The notes: generated by a model from the sequence alone, not told the origin. A DNA stretch of 11,663 nt from Methanobacterium sp. UBA8 (GCA_002509665.1 DADN01000239.1:794-12456), one strand, 5' to 3'; counted from the stretch's first letter, positions 1 to 7,066 are shown. Made by a program: numbers and translations.

Positions 1-40
1 CTAAATAATAATAAGACTTATAAAAACAATTGGGATTTAG

Positions 41-208
41 ATGGCAAATCTAATAATTAATATAATATATGTGCTGATAGCAGTAGCTGTTATAGTCTTT
101 TTAGATTTTAAATATTTCAGGCATAACTTTTGGAAAAGGTTAATTGCAAATATAATAGTCGTTTTAGTGTTTGCTGCTTTCTATTATTTGTTTCTAGTTA
201 ATTTATAA
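41..208 (+). CDS. Small two-helix membrane protein, unknown function
   Basis: A 55-codon frame runs from ATG at 41 to TAA at 206-208. The product is almost all hydrophobic: one membrane segment at residues 4-22, a short charged turn (DFKYFRHNFWKRL, residues 22-34), and a second segment at 35-53. The charged aromatic loop between two clean helices looks like a selected protein rather than a chance frame. A weak GGGA lies about five bases before the start. A TATA-like TTATAAAA at 18-25 is rather close, so the transcript would have almost no leader. The next gene starts 49 bases downstream on the same strand and also encodes a membrane protein, so co-transcription is possible. No function can be assigned. 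Confidence 0.55.
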   Translation: MANLIINIIYVLIAVAVIVFLDFKYFRHNFWKRLIANIIVVLVFAAFYYLFLVNL

Positions 209-257
209 AAAAATGAACGCATTTAAAGATAGATAATTAAGTCGAGGAGTATTTACA

Positions 258-839
258 ATGATCAACTGGCTTTATGATAATTGGGCAAAATTAAGTCTTT
301 TTCTTGCAGTTATAGCCACTGTACTTATTTATATTTTCATAAATCCCCATAATTTGCCCCTATTTCTGATCTGGCTGCAGCTCCCCATTTATTTACTGCA
401 CCAGTTTGAGGAACATAATTGGAATGGGTTTAAAAATTATGTTAACAGAACTATATTCAAAGTCAAAGAAGGTGACTTTCCTTTAAATGATAAAATCATA
501 TTTTGGGTCAATATACCTATTGTGTGGATTCTAATACCTATTTTCTCATGCTTATCATCTGTAAACATAATGTTTGGCCTATGGATCCCTTATTTTGCAG
601 TGCTTAACAGTTTGAGCCATGTAGTTGTCTCAGCGCGGACTCGCGAATACAATCCAGGATTACTCATAAGCTTAATACTCGGGATTCCTATAGGAATATA
701 TGCTTTAATCATATTCTATTCGTATATCAATGTTCCAGTGTTAATCTCAGCCATATCAATCTTCTTTGCAGTAGTACTGCATATAATTGTATTTGGTATC
801 ATAAGAAGGAACTATAAAAAACAAAGTAATGCCCATTAA
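258..839 (+). CDS. HXXEE domain-containing integral membrane protein
   Basis: The 193-residue protein has about six hydrophobic segments (roughly residues 10-30, 34-50, 80-100, 103-122, 135-155 and 159-181). It carries the signature of the HXXEE family: His48-Gln-Phe-Glu51-Glu52, followed by His53, at the end of the second segment. A second conserved-looking stretch has Asn117 and His121, then Arg129, Tyr131, Asn132, Pro133 and Gly134. Histidines and glutamates in the membrane suggest a metal site or an intramembrane catalytic site, but the family has no established activity that I know of. The start is well supported by GAGGAG at 244-249, eight bases before the ATG. The gene converges with the kinase gene at 896-1309; a T5 run at 845-849 may end its transcript. 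Confidence 0.8.
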   Translation: MINWLYDNWAKLSLFLAVIATVLIYIFINPHNLPLFLIWLQLPIYLLHQFEEHNWNGFKNYVNRTIFKVKEGDFPLNDKIIFWVNIPIVWILIPIFSCLSSVNIMFGLWIPYFAVLNSLSHVVVSARTREYNPGLLISLILGIPIGIYALIIFYSYINVPVLISAISIFFAVVLHIIVFGIIRRNYKKQSNAH

Positions 840-884
840 TTTACTTTTTAACTCTAATTATGATACATGATTTTATTAAGATCT

Positions 885-890
885 AAAAAA
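885..890 (-). terminator. Oligo-T stop after the kinase gene
   Basis: Read on the minus strand, a run of six T follows a few bases after the kinase stop codon in the 56-base convergent gap. Archaeal RNA polymerase terminates on such oligo-T runs without needing a hairpin. It probably ends the phosphatase-kinase transcript. Confidence 0.35.
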
Positions 891-895
891 GAAGC

Positions 896-1309
896 TCATT
901 TAATGTATTTTATTAGAGTTAATATATTTTTTCCACCTTTATAATTATAATTAATTTTATCCATGTATTTTTTAATAAAATAAATTCCTAAACCACCAGG
1001 ATCCCGTTTTAAAGGTGAAATTTTTAAGTCAGGTTCGCAAACATCTTTTTGATTAAACGGCTTGCCAGGGTCCTCAATTATAATATGAATTTCTTTATCC
1101 TTTTTTTGACATTTAATACTGATTTTATCATTTACTTCAAGATTTCCATGTTTTATTATATTCGCTACAGCCTCCTCCACTGCCAGTTGGACCTGAAATT
1201 GATCATAGTCACCCGCCCCAAATTTAAGCATAGAATTACCTATAAATTTTGCTAATATGGGAATTTTTTCCAGTTTAGCGCTTATCTCAAGGGCAGTACA
1301 TTGAATCAC
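896..1309 (-). CDS. RsbW/SpoIIAB-like serine kinase (HATPase fold)
   Basis: The 137-residue cytoplasmic protein is a stand-alone GHKL ATP-binding domain. The N box is clear (Glu46-x-x-x-Asn50 in QLAVEEAVANIIKHG), then the G1 box (Asp80-Pro-Gly82) and the glycine-rich G2 box (GGLGIYFIKKYMD, from Gly105). It lacks the H-box and dimerisation helices of two-component histidine kinases, so it fits the anti-sigma-factor kinase group, which phosphorylates a serine on a STAS partner. The likely partner is the STAS protein at 2814-3152, with the phosphatase just upstream reversing the reaction. The start is GTG; its codon directly follows the phosphatase stop TAA with no gap, and its ribosome site lies inside the end of that gene, so the two are translationally coupled. 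The target of the switch is unknown, since archaea have no sigma factor. Confidence 0.88.
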   Translation of the reverse strand: MIQCTALEISAKLEKIPILAKFIGNSMLKFGAGDYDQFQVQLAVEEAVANIIKHGNLEVNDKISIKCQKKDKEIHIIIEDPGKPFNQKDVCEPDLKISPLKRDPGGLGIYFIKKYMDKINYNYKGGKNILTLIKYIK

Positions 1310-2671
1310 TTAATTCACCTTTATAACCATTAAAGTAATGTCATCAAATTGAGATTGGCTCTGGCTGAAGGATACTACTGCCTTCTTTATCGTATTAACT
1401 ATACCTTCTGCATTTAAGTCAGAATGTGATTTAATTAGCTTATAAAGCCTTTTTTGACCAAAAAATTCTTCTTTATCATTTATCGCTTCAGTAACTCCAT
1501 CAGTGTAAAAGACAATCACATCGCCACTTTGCAGATCTACCTTCTTTTCCTCCAGTTCTATCGCATCTATAGCACCTAAAGCTATTCCTTTAGCACTTAA
1601 ACATTCCATTGACCCTGTTTTCCTTATAAAAAGCACAGGATTATTGTGTCCCGCATTTACGTATTCCATAGTTTTATTTTTAAGGTCAAGTATGGCATAA
1701 AAGAGGGTAACAAACATTCCAGTATCAGAATCTTCAGCTATAAGCTTGTTAGCGTCTTCAATGACCTTTGCAGCATTGCTGTTCCCCATGGCCTTTGCCC
1801 TTAAAATCGTTCTGGAAACTGCCATAAAAAGCGCTGCTGGAACGCTTTTACCAGAAACATCAGCAATTGTAACTCCTATTTTGTCTTTGGAGATTGGAAT
1901 AAAATCATAAAAATCGCCGCCCACTTCCTTTGCAGGTAAATTCAGGGCAAATATGTCATAACCATCTAAATTTGGCATTTCCTGGGGCAAAAAGCTTTCC
2001 TGAATTTCATGGGCTATTTGAAGCTCATATTTCTTTCTTTGAAGTTCATCAAAGTATTCGTCCCTTTCTTTAGTTGTTTTTCTTTCTTTGGTAAGATTAG
2101 TGATGAAATATGCAAATATGAGCATTCCTAGAGCATTAGAAGCTATCATAGGTATGCTTAATTCCTGTGCAATTGCAAATGCTTCAGGATATGGTTTTGC
2201 AAGTAAAAGAACAAGAACCATATGAAATGATTCCATGAAAGCTGCAAACAATACGGCACCTATAATTCCAATGAATTTACGCTTGTTCAGGACGTATATA
2301 ATACCTGCAAAAAGCCCTGCAAGTATTGTAGATAAAGAACAGGGAAATGTAGTGATTCCTCCTAAAAAGAAATATCTGTAAAGTCCTCCAATAAGCCCCG
2401 CACCGAGGCCGGCCACCGGGCCTCCAACGAGCCCTGCTATCATTGGTCCAAGGTCTCTAACATTTCCCATTGAACCATTAATTGTTATTCCAGAATATGT
2501 ACCAAAAATAGACAGCGCTCCAAAAACAAGGATAATAAAGGCCATATTTTTAACGCTGAATTTATTATCAATAACTTCATGGAAAATTTTAGTTCGGGTT
2601 ATAATATAGGCAATTACTAAAATTACGCATATCTTTTCCACTAAATCTAATAAGAGTTCTATTGTAATCAT
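1310..2671 (-). CDS. LytS-type 5TM receptor fused to SpoIIE/PP2C serine phosphatase
   Basis: The 453-residue membrane phosphatase has two parts. Residues 4-190 hold a first helix and then the 5TM receptor domain of LytS/YhcK type (NVRDLGPMIAGLVGG from residue 70, the conserved Arg near 99, and the STILAGLFAG stretch near 114-123). A charged linker of about 195-225, probably a coiled coil, joins it to a SpoIIE-type PP2C domain. All metal-site motifs are intact: GGDFYD 251-256, ADVSGK 270-275, AGHNNP 340-345, YTDGVTEA 389-396 and FDDIT 442-446, so it should be active. In bacteria such enzymes dephosphorylate a STAS antagonist in response to a signal. The STAS gene upstream and the kinase gene immediately downstream complete the set. 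The membrane half is the likely sensor; its ligand is unknown. No good ribosome site precedes the ATG. Confidence 0.9.
   Translation of the reverse strand: MITIELLLDLVEKICVILVIAYIITRTKIFHEVIDNKFSVKNMAFIILVFGALSIFGTYSGITINGSMGNVRDLGPMIAGLVGGPVAGLGAGLIGGLYRYFFLGGITTFPCSLSTILAGLFAGIIYVLNKRKFIGIIGAVLFAAFMESFHMVLVLLLAKPYPEAFAIAQELSIPMIASNALGMLIFAYFITNLTKERKTTKERDEYFDELQRKKYELQIAHEIQESFLPQEMPNLDGYDIFALNLPAKEVGGDFYDFIPISKDKIGVTIADVSGKSVPAALFMAVSRTILRAKAMGNSNAAKVIEDANKLIAEDSDTGMFVTLFYAILDLKNKTMEYVNAGHNNPVLFIRKTGSMECLSAKGIALGAIDAIELEEKKVDLQSGDVIVFYTDGVTEAINDKEEFFGQKRLYKLIKSHSDLNAEGIVNTIKKAVVSFSQSQSQFDDITLMVIKVN
1315..1322 (-). promoter_or_regulatory. Ribosome binding site for the kinase gene, within the phosphatase gene
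   Basis: AAAGGTGA on the minus strand ends five bases before the GTG start at 1309 and lies in the last codons of the phosphatase gene. It confirms the GTG start and the coupling of the two genes. Confidence 0.6.
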
Positions 2672-2710
2672 TTTTCTTAATTTTTAAGTCTTGTAAAACT
2701 TTTTTTCATC

Positions 2711-2749
2711 TTTAAGCTTAAATCATTAACTTAAAAACATATTTAAGCT
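2711..2749. repeat. Palindrome with a second half-copy in the STAS-phosphatase gap
   Basis: TTTAAGCTTAAA at 2711-2722 is a perfect 12-base palindrome, and TTTAAGCT recurs at 2742-2749, 31 bases on, close to three helical turns. Both lie between the phosphatase start and its putative TATA box, in what would be the leader. It may be an operator, but AT-rich DNA makes such palindromes easy to find. Confidence 0.3.
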
Positions 2750-2771
2750 ATTTAATATCCATATATCCCTG

Positions 2772-2784
2772 TTATAAATATAAA
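2772..2784 (-). promoter_or_regulatory. Candidate TATA box for the phosphatase-kinase pair
   Basis: TTTATATTTATAA on the minus strand lies in the 142-base gap after the STAS gene. Initiation about 25 bases downstream, near 2750, would give a leader of about 80 bases. The pair may thus have its own promoter as well as read-through from the fdh transcript, since no strong minus-strand T run follows the STAS gene. Confidence 0.4.
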
Positions 2785-2813
2785 TGTTTTGAATTAAGAT
2801 TTATATTATTTTT

Positions 2814-3152
2814 TTAAACTTTAAATGATTTTAAGGCTTCCTCTTCACTTTCGTAAATTTCAAAAATCTGTTTAAATCCAGATATTTCAAAAACTTCCAT
2901 TACATAAGGGCGGAGATTGGAAAGTATAATCTTACCACCTGATTTTTTAAGCTGCTTTAAAGATGAAAGTACTACCCTAAGTCCTGAACTGCTGATGTAG
3001 TCCACTCCCTGAAAATTTAACAGTAAATTGATGCATCCTCTCAGAATAACTTTATTTATACATTTTTCAAGTTCAATGGAATGATATGCATCCAATTTAC
3101 CATCTAAAGATAAGTTACATATGTTATCATCTATATTTTCAGTTATTTTCAT
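2814..3152 (-). CDS. STAS-domain anti-sigma-antagonist-like protein (SpoIIAA/RsbV type)
   Basis: The 112-residue protein is a single STAS domain of usual length. The phosphorylation loop reads DYISSSGLR at residues 51-59; by alignment with SpoIIAA the acceptor would be Ser55, with Ser54 in place of the usual aspartate. The tail (NLRPYVMEVFEISGFKQIFEIY) is typical of the family. In bacteria the unphosphorylated form binds the anti-sigma kinase and frees its target. Here the kinase and the phosphatase are both encoded downstream. The gene starts 18 bases after the fdhB stop, with GAGGGT at 3158-3163 five bases before the ATG, so it is probably transcribed with fdhAB. This position suggests a tie to formate metabolism, but that link is inference. 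Confidence 0.9.
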   Translation of the reverse strand: MKITENIDDNICNLSLDGKLDAYHSIELEKCINKVILRGCINLLLNFQGVDYISSSGLRVVLSSLKQLKKSGGKIILSNLRPYVMEVFEISGFKQIFEIYESEEEALKSFKV

Positions 3153-3170
3153 ATTTAACCCTCAAATCTC

Positions 3171-4358
3171 TTAGCCTCTTTTTATTAAAAAGTACGAAAA
3201 TGGTGGAAGTTCATCATCTATTCCCGGCGTATAATCAAACATTTCTCTTAACTTACTGTTAATTTCATGACTTATTTTAGATAAAGGGATATCTGCAGGA
3301 CATACATCTTCACACTGCCCGCAGTTTATACATGAATCTGCCATATGCATAAGTCTTTCCATGTGAAATAAAGGTTTAGGAGGCACTTCTGCATTATTCA
3401 CCCATTCTGGAATTTCAGATTTTAAACTGCAGTCACTGCAGTAACATATAGGGCATGAATCTTTACATGCAAAGCATTTAATACATCTTGAAAGATCAGC
3501 ATCATATTTAAAGAGTACAGCTAAAAATTCACCCTCCACATGGCTGAACATTTTTTCCTGCCACTTTTTAGCCTGGTTTACCATGATTTTATCAATTTTT
3601 TCCCGCACCATAATGCCATCTGCTGATGCCTTTTTCAACCTTAATACTCCTTTATTTGAAGCTTTATCCAGTATTTCGGCGCCAGTGTCTGTCAACACCT
3701 CAATAAAACTATTTTTTGGGCTGTCAATTACTCCCCAATTTCCAAATGCTAAGTCTGCCGTTCGAGGTATGTTGAATTCACATCTCCTGCAGTTTTCTCT
3801 CCGGCCTTTATCTTCTTCTTCCAGCTCATCTATACTGATTTCTTTCCTTTCGTTCCCTTCAATTTCAATTATAAATTTACCTTTACTTATTTCTTCATTA
3901 AGAACCATGTCCTGGTTAATTCCATAGCTTTTCAACATTTTTATAGTGGGAACAGGAGGTAAAGTCCCTCCGCAGTTAATTCCCAGCATGATAATATTTT
4001 TTCTGACTATTCTACCCCTTTTTATTAATTCGTTGATCGCCATTGCATCGCAGGGTTTAGTTGTAACTGCAATTTTAATATCAAAAGCGCCTCTCAAATA
4101 TTTTTCAATTATGACCGCCATATTAAGGGTTCCACAGTGAAGAGCACCTGCAGATTCTATTACATCCTCAGGATTATCTATTAAAACAGGGACAGCGTCA
4201 TAAATATCGGCACCTCTTTTAACTGCAAGAACAGCGTCAACAATGCCTTCTTCAAGTAAAAATTTATATAATGCGGTTAAAGACCCGCCAGATTCTCCTT
4301 TCTCTACTATCAAAGGGTCTGCAGCATTTGAACAAAATTTATCTCCGATTTGAACCAT
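3171..4358 (-). CDS. fdhB: Formate dehydrogenase beta subunit, F420-reducing (FdhB)
   Basis: This subunit takes electrons from FdhA through iron-sulfur clusters and FAD to coenzyme F420. Numbered from the chosen ATG, the 395-residue product has the FrhB/FdhB N-terminal domain (about 10-90) and the FrhB/FdhB C-terminal domain (about 90-250, with Cys103 and Cys128, and paired Cys190 and Cys193). Two ferredoxin-like clusters follow: Cys292, 295, 298 and 302, with further cysteines at 305, 307 and 310, then Cys343, 346, 349 and 353. The length matches my recollection of the Methanobacterium formicicum protein, about 399 residues. A GTG at 4365-4367 gives three more residues, but it lies within the ribosome site AAGGTGA, so the ATG at 4358 is the likelier start. 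fdhA is 21 bases upstream and the STAS gene 18 bases downstream: a tight operon. Confidence 0.93.
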   Translation of the reverse strand: MVQIGDKFCSNAADPLIVEKGESGGSLTALYKFLLEEGIVDAVLAVKRGADIYDAVPVLIDNPEDVIESAGALHCGTLNMAVIIEKYLRGAFDIKIAVTTKPCDAMAINELIKRGRIVRKNIIMLGINCGGTLPPVPTIKMLKSYGINQDMVLNEEISKGKFIIEIEGNERKEISIDELEEEDKGRRENCRRCEFNIPRTADLAFGNWGVIDSPKNSFIEVLTDTGAEILDKASNKGVLRLKKASADGIMVREKIDKIMVNQAKKWQEKMFSHVEGEFLAVLFKYDADLSRCIKCFACKDSCPICYCSDCSLKSEIPEWVNNAEVPPKPLFHMERLMHMADSCINCGQCEDVCPADIPLSKISHEINSKLREMFDYTPGIDDELPPFSYFLIKRG

Positions 4359-4363
4359 AAAAC

Positions 4364-4370
4364 TCACCTT
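4364..4370 (-). promoter_or_regulatory. Ribosome binding site that sets the fdhB start
   Basis: AAGGTGA ends five bases before the ATG at 4358. The in-frame GTG at 4365-4367 is part of this site, which argues against that codon being the start. Confidence 0.6.
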
Positions 4371-4379
4371 ATTAAGTGT

Positions 4380-6434
4380 TCAAGACTTTCTAATTTTTAC
4401 AGGGCATAACTTAAGAGAGGGCATCTTTGAAATAGGATCAAGGGATTCACCACATGTTAAAATGTTTATCACTTCTTCCCCTTCAGCAAAATGGAAAGGA
4501 ATAAATACAACTCCCCTTATTATATCTGAAGTTATCCTGGCTTTGATATCAATTTCGCCTATTTTTGAAGAAATATTGAGTTTTTCACCGTCCATAATTC
4601 CTAAATTCACAGCATCTTCGTCATTTACCTCAACATAGCTTTCTGGATACTGTTTTGTTAGAGTTTCCGATCTCATGGTCATTGTACCTGTTTGAAATTG
4701 GAAAATAACTCTTCCAGTGGTTAGAATGAAAGGATATTCTGGATCTTGTACTTCTGCTAAATTATTGGGTTTTATTTTGTAAAATACACCTTTTCCATCA
4801 GGAGTAGAAAAACTATCCTGGTGTAAAATTGAGGTACCTTGATGATCCTCTGTTGGGCAAGGCCACTGCAAACCTTCAGGCTTGTTAATCCTTGATAAGT
4901 CCATACCTGCATATTGCGGCGTCACTTTTCTTATTTCATTCAAAATTTCACCGAAATCTTTAAAGTTAAATAGATCTGAACCCATTTTACGTGCCAACCT
5001 ACTGATTATCATCCAGTCTTCCATGGATTCACCGGGAGAATTAGCTGCTTTCCTCACGCGCCTTACCCTTCTTTCAGTGTTGGCAAATGTACCATTTTTT
5101 TCTGCAAAGCAGGCTGCAGGTAAAACAAAATCCGCAAGTTCAGCAGTTTCAGTTAAAAAAATATCCTGAACCACAAGAAGGTCTAATCTTTCCAGTGATT
5201 CCTTAACATGTCCCAGATCAGGATCAGCTACCATTGGATTTTCACCCATTAAATACAATCCTTTAATAATCCCTTCATGGGCAGCTTCCATCATTTCTGA
5301 AAGCTGAAGACCCGGAAGATAATTTAATTCACTACACTGCCATATATCTTCCATTTTCTCCCTGTTTTCATCAATGACTACTTTTTGATATCCCGGATAA
5401 AAATAGGGGAGGACGCCCATGTCACATGATCCTTGAACATTGTTTTGGCCCCTCAACGGGTTTAATCCAGATCCCCTCTTTCCAATATTTCCAGTAAGCA
5501 TGGCCAGGTTTGACAGGGAAATGACATTATCCGTACCATTTACATGTTCAGTTATCCCTAAACAATAAAGAATTACAGCATTATCAGCCTTCCCGTACAT
5601 CAATGCAGCTTCTTTTATGAGATTTTCTGGTGTACATGTAACCTTTTCCATTTTATAAGGTATGAAATCTTTTATATGTTCTTTTAGCTCTTCAAAATTC
5701 GTTGTTCTTTTATTAATGAATTCAGTATCTTCAAGGCCTTCTTCCAGTATGACATTCATCAGTGAATTTATCAGAGCCACATCTGTTCCGGGTTTAAGAG
5801 GTAAAAATAGGTCTGCAAACTTTGCAATGCTGGTGTACCTTGGATCCACCACGATAATTTTTGCCCCTTTCCGTTTTGCCCTTAAAACCCTTCTTCCAAT
5901 TAAGGGATGCTGCTCGAGGGGGTTTGATCCAATAATAAAAATACAGTCTGATTCTTCAAGATCATCAATAGAATTAGTCATGGCTCCAGAACCAAAAGTA
6001 AGGCTCAATCCTACAACTGAAGGACCATGGCATAGATTTGCACAGTTATCAACATTATTGGTGCCTATTACTGTCCTGGCAAACTTTTGAAAAATGTAGT
6101 TATCTTCATTGGTGCATCTGGCAGACCCTAAAAATCCAAGAGCATCTGGATCTTCCTCTTTAATCTTTTTAAGTTTAGAAGCAATTAAACCGAGAGTTTC
6201 ATCCCATTTTGCCTTTCTAAATCCATTATTTTCTCTAATTAACGGATATTTGAGCCTATCCTCATGGTTGATGAATTCATAGGAATAATTTCCCTTAGGA
6301 CAGAGTTTTCCCTCGTTTACAGGGCTTCTTTTCCAGGGCTCAACACCCTTTACCTTACCATCCACACTAACAAGGTTTAAACCGCATCCACAACCGCAAT
6401 ATGGACAAATTGTAGACGTAAAATTCATTTTCAA
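4380..6434 (-). CDS. fdhA: Formate dehydrogenase alpha subunit, molybdopterin enzyme (FdhA)
   Basis: This is the catalytic subunit that oxidises formate to CO2 at a Mo- or W-bis-pterin centre. Numbered from TTG at 6434 (684 residues), the N-terminal [4Fe-4S] cluster ligands are Cys10, 13, 17 and 45 (CPYCGCGCG, then GKLCPKG with Lys47). The metal ligand is Cys135 in NLCHGPSV, followed by His136; it is encoded TGC, so this is a cysteine and not a selenocysteine enzyme. The molybdopterin oxidoreductase core follows, then the pterin dinucleotide-binding domain near the C-terminus (ILTTGRVIFQFQTGTM). The frame stays open to an ATG at 6527, but that lies too close to the candidate TATA box to be transcribed. 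TTG at 6434 has GGGGGT six bases upstream and matches the family length; ATG at 6428 is the alternative. fdhB follows 21 bases on. No formate transporter gene (fdhC) is adjacent. Confidence 0.92.
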   Translation of the reverse strand: MKMNFTSTICPYCGCGCGLNLVSVDGKVKGVEPWKRSPVNEGKLCPKGNYSYEFINHEDRLKYPLIRENNGFRKAKWDETLGLIASKLKKIKEEDPDALGFLGSARCTNEDNYIFQKFARTVIGTNNVDNCANLCHGPSVVGLSLTFGSGAMTNSIDDLEESDCIFIIGSNPLEQHPLIGRRVLRAKRKGAKIIVVDPRYTSIAKFADLFLPLKPGTDVALINSLMNVILEEGLEDTEFINKRTTNFEELKEHIKDFIPYKMEKVTCTPENLIKEAALMYGKADNAVILYCLGITEHVNGTDNVISLSNLAMLTGNIGKRGSGLNPLRGQNNVQGSCDMGVLPYFYPGYQKVVIDENREKMEDIWQCSELNYLPGLQLSEMMEAAHEGIIKGLYLMGENPMVADPDLGHVKESLERLDLLVVQDIFLTETAELADFVLPAACFAEKNGTFANTERRVRRVRKAANSPGESMEDWMIISRLARKMGSDLFNFKDFGEILNEIRKVTPQYAGMDLSRINKPEGLQWPCPTEDHQGTSILHQDSFSTPDGKGVFYKIKPNNLAEVQDPEYPFILTTGRVIFQFQTGTMTMRSETLTKQYPESYVEVNDEDAVNLGIMDGEKLNISSKIGEIDIKARITSDIIRGVVFIPFHFAEGEEVINILTCGESLDPISKMPSLKLCPVKIRKS

Positions 6435-6440
6435 GCCATT

Positions 6441-6446
6441 ACCCCC
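6441..6446 (-). promoter_or_regulatory. Ribosome binding site favouring a TTG start for fdhA
   Basis: GGGGGT on the minus strand lies six bases before TTG at 6434 and twelve before ATG at 6428. The spacing favours TTG. Confidence 0.4.
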
Positions 6447-6531
6447 ATAAGTGGCTTTAAAAGTATTTAATATTACTATCCTTGAATTTAAATTATCTAT
6501 CCTTATACCATAGATGCCTTTTTTCATATAA

Positions 6532-6539
6532 TATTTATA
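6532..6539 (-). promoter_or_regulatory. Candidate TATA box for the fdhAB operon
   Basis: TATAAATA on the minus strand, preceded by the purine-rich AAAATTAGA, would place initiation near 6509. That gives a leader of about 75 bases to the chosen fdhA start and puts the upstream ATG at 6527 outside the transcript. Other TATA-like strings exist in this AT-rich gap, so the assignment is tentative. Confidence 0.4.
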
Positions 6540-6766
6540 TCTAATTTTAAACTTGATTAAAAACCTCGAAATTTAATTAATTTGGTAATAAAAACCACAT
6601 TAATTATTTATTATAAATTTTTATGTATTAATCAAAATATAAATGTTTATGTAAAACTGCTGAGGTTAATAATTAACAAATATATAATAAGAATAGCCTA
6701 AAAAGAATAGATTTCGTTTTATAGTTTTAAATATAATTTCTACAGGATAATGACTGGAATTTATAG

Positions 6767-6774
6767 AAAAAAAA
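6767..6774 (-). terminator. Oligo-T stop after the 67-residue gene
   Basis: Eight T in a row on the minus strand, about 55 bases after the stop codon at 6828, is a plausible archaeal terminator. It would separate this gene from the fdh operon. Confidence 0.4.
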
Positions 6775-6827
6775 GAATAAAGATATAATTTTATTTATAA
6801 TAACTTATTTTTATGAAACCGCGCTAA

Positions 6828-7031
6828 TTATTCTATAGCGACACATTCCCAAGGTTGAACATCTGTATCAATAGTGGCGTACAACTCTTTTTCTACATCC
6901 TGGAATAAATCTTCACAAGTGAATTTTAAACCAGGGATTTTTTTAACAGAATACATTTTGCCTCTTCCACTTTTAACGATTATATCACCCTCTCGGGTTA
7001 TACCAACTATTAATTGTTTTATTTCTGCCAT
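6828..7031 (-). CDS. Small protein of unknown function, 67 residues
   Basis: The product is soluble, of mixed charge and without membrane segments or a cysteine pair. It opens with a beta-rich stretch (IKQLIVGITREGDIIVKSG) and then KMYSVKKIPGLKFTCEDLF, with a lone Cys at about residue 39 and another near the C-terminus (WECVAIE). I do not recognise the family. The start is the ATG at 7031, with GGTGA at 7036-7040 four bases upstream; an in-frame TTG at 7046 would place that site inside the gene. A TATA box TTATAAAT at 7067-7074 predicts initiation near 7045, which fits the ATG. A 17-base palindrome lies farther upstream at 7121-7137. The gene stands alone, between the fdh operon and sfsA. Confidence 0.7.
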   Translation of the reverse strand: MAEIKQLIVGITREGDIIVKSGRGKMYSVKKIPGLKFTCEDLFQDVEKELYATIDTDVQPWECVAIE

Positions 7032-7066
7032 ATTATCACCAATCAAAATTAATTTAATTTTTACTA

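Larger units (their letters stand above)
6528..6827. other. 300-base intergenic region upstream of fdhA
   Basis: No supported gene lies here. It holds the candidate fdhA TATA box, a 13-base perfect inverted repeat GTTAATAATTAAC at 6665-6677 that could be an operator, and, at the far end, an A8 run (T8 on the minus strand) that may terminate the 67-residue gene. Confidence 0.5.

Noticed and set aside
6010..6040. A possible selenocysteine codon at the FdhA active site
   Set aside because: The codon is TGC on the coding strand, so it is an ordinary cysteine; no in-frame TGA is present.
5662..6090. A 142-codon open frame on the plus strand inside fdhA
   Set aside because: It is antisense to a clear molybdopterin core, has a Ser/Leu-rich shadow composition and no ribosome site. 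The same holds for plus-strand frames at 1049-1255, 3583-3927, 3946-4140 and 4882-5169, and for those within the ferritin-like gene.
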